64,000 nucleotides of DNA from contig JAICTZ010000013.1 of the NCBI GenBank assembly GCA_025936115.1, positions 148,594-212,593 on the forward strand, in the 5' to 3' direction. The stretch comes from Polyangiaceae bacterium. GTDB lineage: Bacteria; Myxococcota_A; Polyangia; Polyangiales; Polyangiaceae. The notes under the pieces were generated by a model that ran no database searches, was not told the origin of the DNA, and saw only the letters and a program-made list of their open reading frames with translations. A program made the position numbers and the translations under genes. The number at the start of each line of letters is the position of its first letter. Positions within the stretch are counted from its first letter, which is position 1. Positions 60,055-64,000 of this stretch are shown here, one piece after another.

Positions 60055-60466
60055 GCCCAGCGTTCGCGGGAGTTGCTTGTGCGGTGCCGTAGAGTTCGAG
60101 GTGACCGGGACGCCGGGTGGCGCTACGCACTGCCACTGCAGCCGCTGCCGCAAGACGCGCGGGACCGGTCACGCGACGAATCTGCGCGTCGCGACCGAAG
60201 AACTTCGGTTCTTGCGGGGTGAGGAGCTACTCACGAAGTTCCACCCACCGGACGCGAAGTATTACGAGCACTGGTTCTGCAGCAGGTGCGGCTCGACGAT
60301 GCCGCGCTTCGACAGCGGCCGCGGGTTCGCCATCGTCCCGATGGGGGCGTTCGACGACGATCCGGGCGCGCGCCCTTCCCGGCATATTCATGTGGCCTCG
60401 AAAGCCGCGTGGGACACGATTTACGACGACCTGCTGCAGTTCGAGGCGGGTCCGCCCACGCTCTGA
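60053..60466 (+). CDS. GFA/CENP-V-domain zinc protein
   Basis: A 137-residue protein of the glutathione-dependent formaldehyde-activating (GFA) family: RGSCLCGAVEFEVTG, THCHCSRCRKTRGTGHATNL, FHPPDAKYYEHWFCSRCGST, FAIVPMGAFDDDPGARPSRH and HVASKAAWDTI. The two C-x-C and C-x-x-C groups bind zinc. Family members mostly have unproven enzyme activity. The start at 60053 is exactly at the family start and has no recognisable ribosome binding site, suggesting a leaderless or coupled message. Confidence 0.85.
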   Translation: MPSVRGSCLCGAVEFEVTGTPGGATHCHCSRCRKTRGTGHATNLRVATEELRFLRGEELLTKFHPPDAKYYEHWFCSRCGSTMPRFDSGRGFAIVPMGAFDDDPGARPSRHIHVASKAAWDTIYDDLLQFEAGPPTL

Positions 60467-60538
60467 AGGTTTTCTGACCACCGTTGCACGCCGGCCGGCA
60501 CAGGCTGAAAAGCAGCGCCGTGCTACGCCCTCGCGGCG

Positions 60539-61534
60539 TTACGGGCAGCGAGGCGGCGGCTTACCGGAGCCCGTCGAGCCCGCTGCACCTGATCCGGAAC
60601 CGGCCGCGCCGGCTGGGTAGTCGCAGAGCGTGCAAGTGCTCGCGTCGGCGCAAGCTTGCGTCGGGACGTCCCCGCCCTGGGTCTCCACGACGAAGCAAAC
60701 TCCTGCAGGCTGGTCGCCCCCGAACTCCGCGCCGACGAGCGTTTCAGTCCGGGTGTCGAAGTAATACGCGTCGATGCCCAGCGGGTGAATCCAGCCCACG
60801 CGCGTGTATCCGCAACCCGTCGAGATCGTGCAATCGGCCGCGCTCGGCGTCGCCGGGCATAGCGGGGTGACGAAGGCGCTTGCCTCCGCGATAGTCGCAG
60901 GACAAGTGTGAAACGTGCAGAAGTCGGCGAGCGATTCCTGGTTCAGATAGTTCTGGCTCGGATCGCTGCACGGCTCGCAAGCGGGTAGTCCCGGCCTCGG
61001 GTCCAAGCGGCTCCCACCCTCGCAGAGCGAGCACTCGTCCGGGTCAACGGTATCGAACGGAGTGCCAAACTCTGCCGGCCCGTACGTGAAGGGCGCGCCC
61101 GCCGCGCCGTCGCTTCCGTCCTGCGTGGTGCCGGTGCCCCCCGTTGCGCCGGTTCCAGCTGCTGCTCCGCTGCCGGCCCTACCGACGTTACCACCCATAC
61201 CCGCGGCGACGCTCCCGCCCGTGCCGCCGTGTCCCGCGTTCGGCCTTGCTCCGCCCGTGCCACCGCTTCCTGCGCGCGGCACCGCTCCGTCCGTGCCCGC
61301 TCCTGCAGTCGCGCCACCGGTCGCGCTCCCTCCTGCACCGCCGCCGCCGTCAACGGCGGTTCCTCCCGCGCGCGGACCCGTGACGGTGCTGCCCGCAGCG
61401 CCACCGGCTCCCGGATCAATCGCTCCGCCCGCCCCACGCCCCACCTCGATCATGTCGGGCATGCAACCTTGAATGCCCCAGATGCCCGCGACCGCAAACA
61501 TCCCCCACGCCACCGTGCTTCCACGCCTTCTCAT
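60539..61534 (-). CDS. Gly-rich-linker lipoprotein of unknown function
   Basis: A 331-residue lipoprotein (lipobox GIQGC), Gly/Ala/Thr-rich linker from about 30 to 150, then a C-terminal Cys-rich domain with ECSLCEGGSRLDPRPGLPAC, CEPCSDPSQNYLNQESLADF, CTFHTCPATIAEASAF and TISTGCGYTRVGWIHPLGID. It resembles the domain organisation of the 28513 lipoprotein, whose C-terminus also has C-x-x-C pairs. Start 61534 follows GGGAG. Function unknown. Confidence 0.7.
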   Translation of the reverse strand: MRRRGSTVAWGMFAVAGIWGIQGCMPDMIEVGRGAGGAIDPGAGGAAGSTVTGPRAGGTAVDGGGGAGGSATGGATAGAGTDGAVPRAGSGGTGGARPNAGHGGTGGSVAAGMGGNVGRAGSGAAAGTGATGGTGTTQDGSDGAAGAPFTYGPAEFGTPFDTVDPDECSLCEGGSRLDPRPGLPACEPCSDPSQNYLNQESLADFCTFHTCPATIAEASAFVTPLCPATPSAADCTISTGCGYTRVGWIHPLGIDAYYFDTRTETLVGAEFGGDQPAGVCFVVETQGGDVPTQACADASTCTLCDYPAGAAGSGSGAAGSTGSGKPPPRCP

Positions 61535-61764
61535 CTGAGCTCTCCCTTTGACACACTCGTGGCCGGGCGAGCGGTGGGCCGTCACGAAAACGGAAAGGCC
61601 CCATGCGCCAACGCGCAGCGCAGCTCAGCTTCGCTAACGCGGGCGACGTACTCGACGACTGGCTTGAGAGCGGCACCGGCCCACCGGCTGGACCCATCGT
61701 TACGCTGCGTGCGCGGTCACGAGGCCGTTTGCAGCAGAGCGCGGCTCGATGATAGTCGCCGACG

Positions 61765-63333
61765 ATGAAACGTTGGGGAGGCACCGGCTCCACGATGGTT
61801 TGGCTCGTTGGCGCGCTCGCCTTTATCGTTGGCGCGCTGTTGCGACTCGAAGCTCGGCGGTTCCTGCACATCGACGAGACCGTGTCGCTGCTCGCCGCAG
61901 CCTGCAACCAAAGCGAGTACGCGCGTCTCCGCGCGGCCGTGGCCGCTCCGTTCGCTCATTGGGTGCCGGCTCGCGAATGGCAGGCGTTTTTGGAGCCCAA
62001 GCATTTCGGCTGCCTGGGAGCGATTTCGCGCGGGCTCGCCGAGACGGACATGCATCCGCCGCTCTACTTCTGGCTGCTGCACTTCTGGCTGTATTTGGTT
62101 CCCGCCGGGCTCGCCACGGGTCCGAGCCTGAACGCGCCCATGGCGCTCGCGACCGGCGTGGTGTTGTTCCTGCTTGCGCGGGAGCTCTTCGCCCAGCCGC
62201 TCGCCGCGGCGCTGGCGGCGCTCGCGTGGGCCGTCAATCCGTGCGGTATCGAAGTCACCCATTTCGCGAGACCCTACGAGCTCCTCGGGCTCGTCTCGGT
62301 GCTGCTGGCATGGCGCTGCGTCCGCTGGGTGCACCGGCCTCCGACTCGTGAGCACCGCTCGCGCGAGACGGCCATTCTCTTCCTCGTCTCGCTCGCCGGG
62401 CTCTTGACCCACTACTCGTTCATCTTCGTGGCGGCCGCGGCGGGGCCCTACCTACTGCTCGGCCTCGGCCCTAAGCGCGCGCTCGGTCCGCTCGCAACAA
62501 TGGCTCTCGGGCTCGCCGCGAGCAACGTGTTCCATCCGACCTTTCGTCAAATGCTATTCGGTCCGCACGAGCGAACTGCGGAAGCGGCGCGCACCGGCGC
62601 GGCGGCGACGTTGCTCGACAGACTAGTCGCTTTTTTTGCTTTCAACTGCGATGCCGCCACCGAGACGCGTCCCGTGCACGTCTGGGTCGGGACGGCGGTT
62701 CTCTTTGCGCTGGTGGCGGTCACGGTATGGCTAGCCGTCCGACACCGGCAAACGCAGGCGCCCTCGGTGGATCTGCGTTTCCTCGTTGTACCGGCGCTGC
62801 TCGTGGTGCTGCTCGCTACGAGCATGGCGCTCGGCCGAGTACCCGTCCACGCGACGCGCACCCGCTATCTTGCGTTTTTTTGGCCGTTCTTCGGCCTGCT
62901 CGTCGCCTATCCGTTCGCCCTGGCGCAGACGACGGAGCGCACGGGTTGGTTCGTCGTGGCCGGCAGCGGAGGAGTGCTCTGCGCCGCGGCGTTGCTCTCG
63001 CTGCATGAATGGACGAACCCGTGGCCGCGAGAGCGGCTCGCGTTGTCGGACTGCGAGCGAATCGTCGTTCCCGGAACTCGCCGGACGTCGGTGTTCCGAA
63101 CCGTGCTCCACGCGGCCCCGAACGTCCTCGTGTTCGCGGGCTCCCCCGCCGATCTCGAGCGCGCGCTGACCGAGCAGCCGCTGGGAGAGGTCTGCGTTTC
63201 CAAGGGTGAGGAGAGTGCGCGCGTGCTGCACGTGCTCGCGAAACATCACGTCCGCACGAACGCGGGCGAACACGTCCCTCGCGGGAAATCCCGCCGCGGC
63301 AAGCAAGACAAAGACCTCACCGACGACGACTGA
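61765..63333 (+). CDS. GT-C fold membrane glycosyltransferase
   Basis: A 522-residue protein with about ten to eleven membrane helices. The first loop has the acidic motif HIDETVSLL (normally D-E), and DMHPPLYFWLLHFWL carries the H-P-P-L-x-Y/F-W motif of the ArnT/PMT (GT39-like) family, which transfers sugars from polyprenyl-phosphate donors to lipid or protein acceptors outside the membrane. About 140 C-terminal residues (DCERIVVPGTRRTSVFRTVL, NVLVFAGSPADLERALTEQP) are soluble. No sugar donor gene is nearby; the GtrA-like protein at 27948 belongs to a related process but is distant. Confidence 0.82.
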   Translation: MKRWGGTGSTMVWLVGALAFIVGALLRLEARRFLHIDETVSLLAAACNQSEYARLRAAVAAPFAHWVPAREWQAFLEPKHFGCLGAISRGLAETDMHPPLYFWLLHFWLYLVPAGLATGPSLNAPMALATGVVLFLLARELFAQPLAAALAALAWAVNPCGIEVTHFARPYELLGLVSVLLAWRCVRWVHRPPTREHRSRETAILFLVSLAGLLTHYSFIFVAAAAGPYLLLGLGPKRALGPLATMALGLAASNVFHPTFRQMLFGPHERTAEAARTGAAATLLDRLVAFFAFNCDAATETRPVHVWVGTAVLFALVAVTVWLAVRHRQTQAPSVDLRFLVVPALLVVLLATSMALGRVPVHATRTRYLAFFWPFFGLLVAYPFALAQTTERTGWFVVAGSGGVLCAAALLSLHEWTNPWPRERLALSDCERIVVPGTRRTSVFRTVLHAAPNVLVFAGSPADLERALTEQPLGEVCVSKGEESARVLHVLAKHHVRTNAGEHVPRGKSRRGKQDKDLTDDD

Positions 63334-63433
63334 GCTACGGTGTTCGGGCCGCTTCGCGCGCTGCGTCGGCGGCGCCCGTTTCGCCGAGGCGCGCCGCACC
63401 CAAGCTCATGGCGCGAGCCGTGTCCGAGACTTC

Positions 63434-63796
63434 ATGCGTGGGCGAGAGCTCGTTCGACGGGTAGGTTTTGCGCTTTTCACGACGATTGGGTTAGCGGCCG
63501 GCTGCGCCAGCGCGCCCGCGGCGGTCCGCGATATCGCCATCCGGAAGCTTCACTGCGCGCGCGATGAAGTGGAAGTGAGCCTCGATCGCGAGACACCGCG
63601 AGTGCGCGAGTACGCGGCCGGCTGCAATTTCATGTACACGCGGGTGCTCTGCACGGACCAGCGCTGCGCGCCGGCCGAAACGAAGCCGCCTTGCATCGGC
63701 GACATGCCGTGCTTCGAGGAAGATCCCGACACGCTGTCGCGGCGACTCGCGAACGCCCAAGCATTCGGGCTCGGAGCCCGCCCGCGAACGCCGTAG
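63434..63796 (+). CDS. Small lipoprotein of unknown function
   Basis: A 120-residue lipoprotein: signal peptide with lipobox GLAAGC, then RDIAIRKLHCARDEVEVSLD, CNFMYTRVLCTDQRCAPAET and CIGDMPCFEED, seven Cys after the lipid site. No family recognised; similar small Cys-rich lipoproteins are common in myxobacteria. ATG 63434 begins the signal peptide. Confidence 0.65.
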   Translation: MRGRELVRRVGFALFTTIGLAAGCASAPAAVRDIAIRKLHCARDEVEVSLDRETPRVREYAAGCNFMYTRVLCTDQRCAPAETKPPCIGDMPCFEEDPDTLSRRLANAQAFGLGARPRTP

Positions 63797-64000
63797 AAGA
63801 ACTCGAGCTGACGACTCCACCGTCGCCCAGTCGCACATGAGACGATATACCGAATAGCAATCCATGATTCGCGATTCCCATCCACGTCGAGCAAAGACGC
63901 ATTGTCCGCGGACGTGCCCGGCCCGTAGCCGGCCGTAGCGGGCCCCAATAAGCCCCAAAAATACGGGAGTTAGCATGGGCCGCGGCGCCCGCCCGGGGCC
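63797..64000. other. Window end, no gene recognised
   Basis: The last 204 bp contain repeats of the type GCCGGCCGTAGCGGGCC near 63920-63945 and no frame resembling a protein family. It may be the promoter region of a gene beyond the edge. Confidence 0.4.

Overview
The window is high-GC DNA packed with secreted lipoproteins, long Gly/Ala-rich linkers, Cys-rich repeat proteins, a membrane Ser/Thr kinase beside a TPR protein, and a C-terminus with a GCGC motif, one membrane span and an Arg cluster (MYXO-CTERM-like). This points to a myxobacterium, probably of the Sorangiineae/Polyangiales type. That placement rests on protein style only; no rRNA or marker gene is present.

Layout. 1-5.4 kb: a formylglycine-generating-enzyme-like lipoprotein cut by the window edge, a small secreted protein, a LuxR-type regulator, a seven-repeat FG-GAP propeller lipoprotein and degraded fragments. 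5.5-19 kb: an astacin-like metallopeptidase fused to a PLL-type lectin propeller behind a sigma54-type promoter, then xylanase GH10, a TonB-like one-span protein, an AraC regulator facing a GH26 mannanase-like lipoprotein, a GLUG-repeat lipoprotein and a polytopic acyltransferase-like protein. 19-25 kb: an RsbQ-type hydrolase in operon with a PAS histidine kinase, and a translationally coupled ECF sigma factor / anti-sigma / signal peptidase I operon. 25-33 kb: SGNH hydrolase, small and Cys-rich lipoproteins, YceI and GtrA proteins, a TPR protein divergent from a Ser/Thr kinase. 33-37 kb: a reverse transcriptase translationally coupled to a flippase-like membrane protein, with a structured intergenic region upstream; this is the best candidate for an undescribed system. 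37-50 kb: a MopE-motif lipoprotein, an Asp-box propeller, GH43 and GH12 enzymes in divergent arrangement, and a 1694-residue propeller/HYR/RTX protein. 50-64 kb: more propeller lipoproteins including a tightly coupled Cys-rich/propeller/NHL/NHL operon, GH39 xylosidase with MYXO-CTERM-like tail, a truncated ECF41 sigma C-terminal domain back-to-back with a GFA-domain protein, a GT-C glycosyltransferase and a small lipoprotein.

Together the enzymes (GH10, GH12, GH26, GH39, GH43, an Asp-box propeller, SGNH esterase) look like a scattered plant cell-wall (xylan, mannan, glucan/xyloglucan, arabinan) degradation capability displayed on the cell surface. Several have palindromic control elements directly upstream. 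No rRNA, tRNA, CRISPR array, insertion sequence or prophage was recognised. Gene decay is visible at five or six places (Cys-rich, excisionase/outer-membrane, LysR, a Cys-motif protein and ECF41 fragments).
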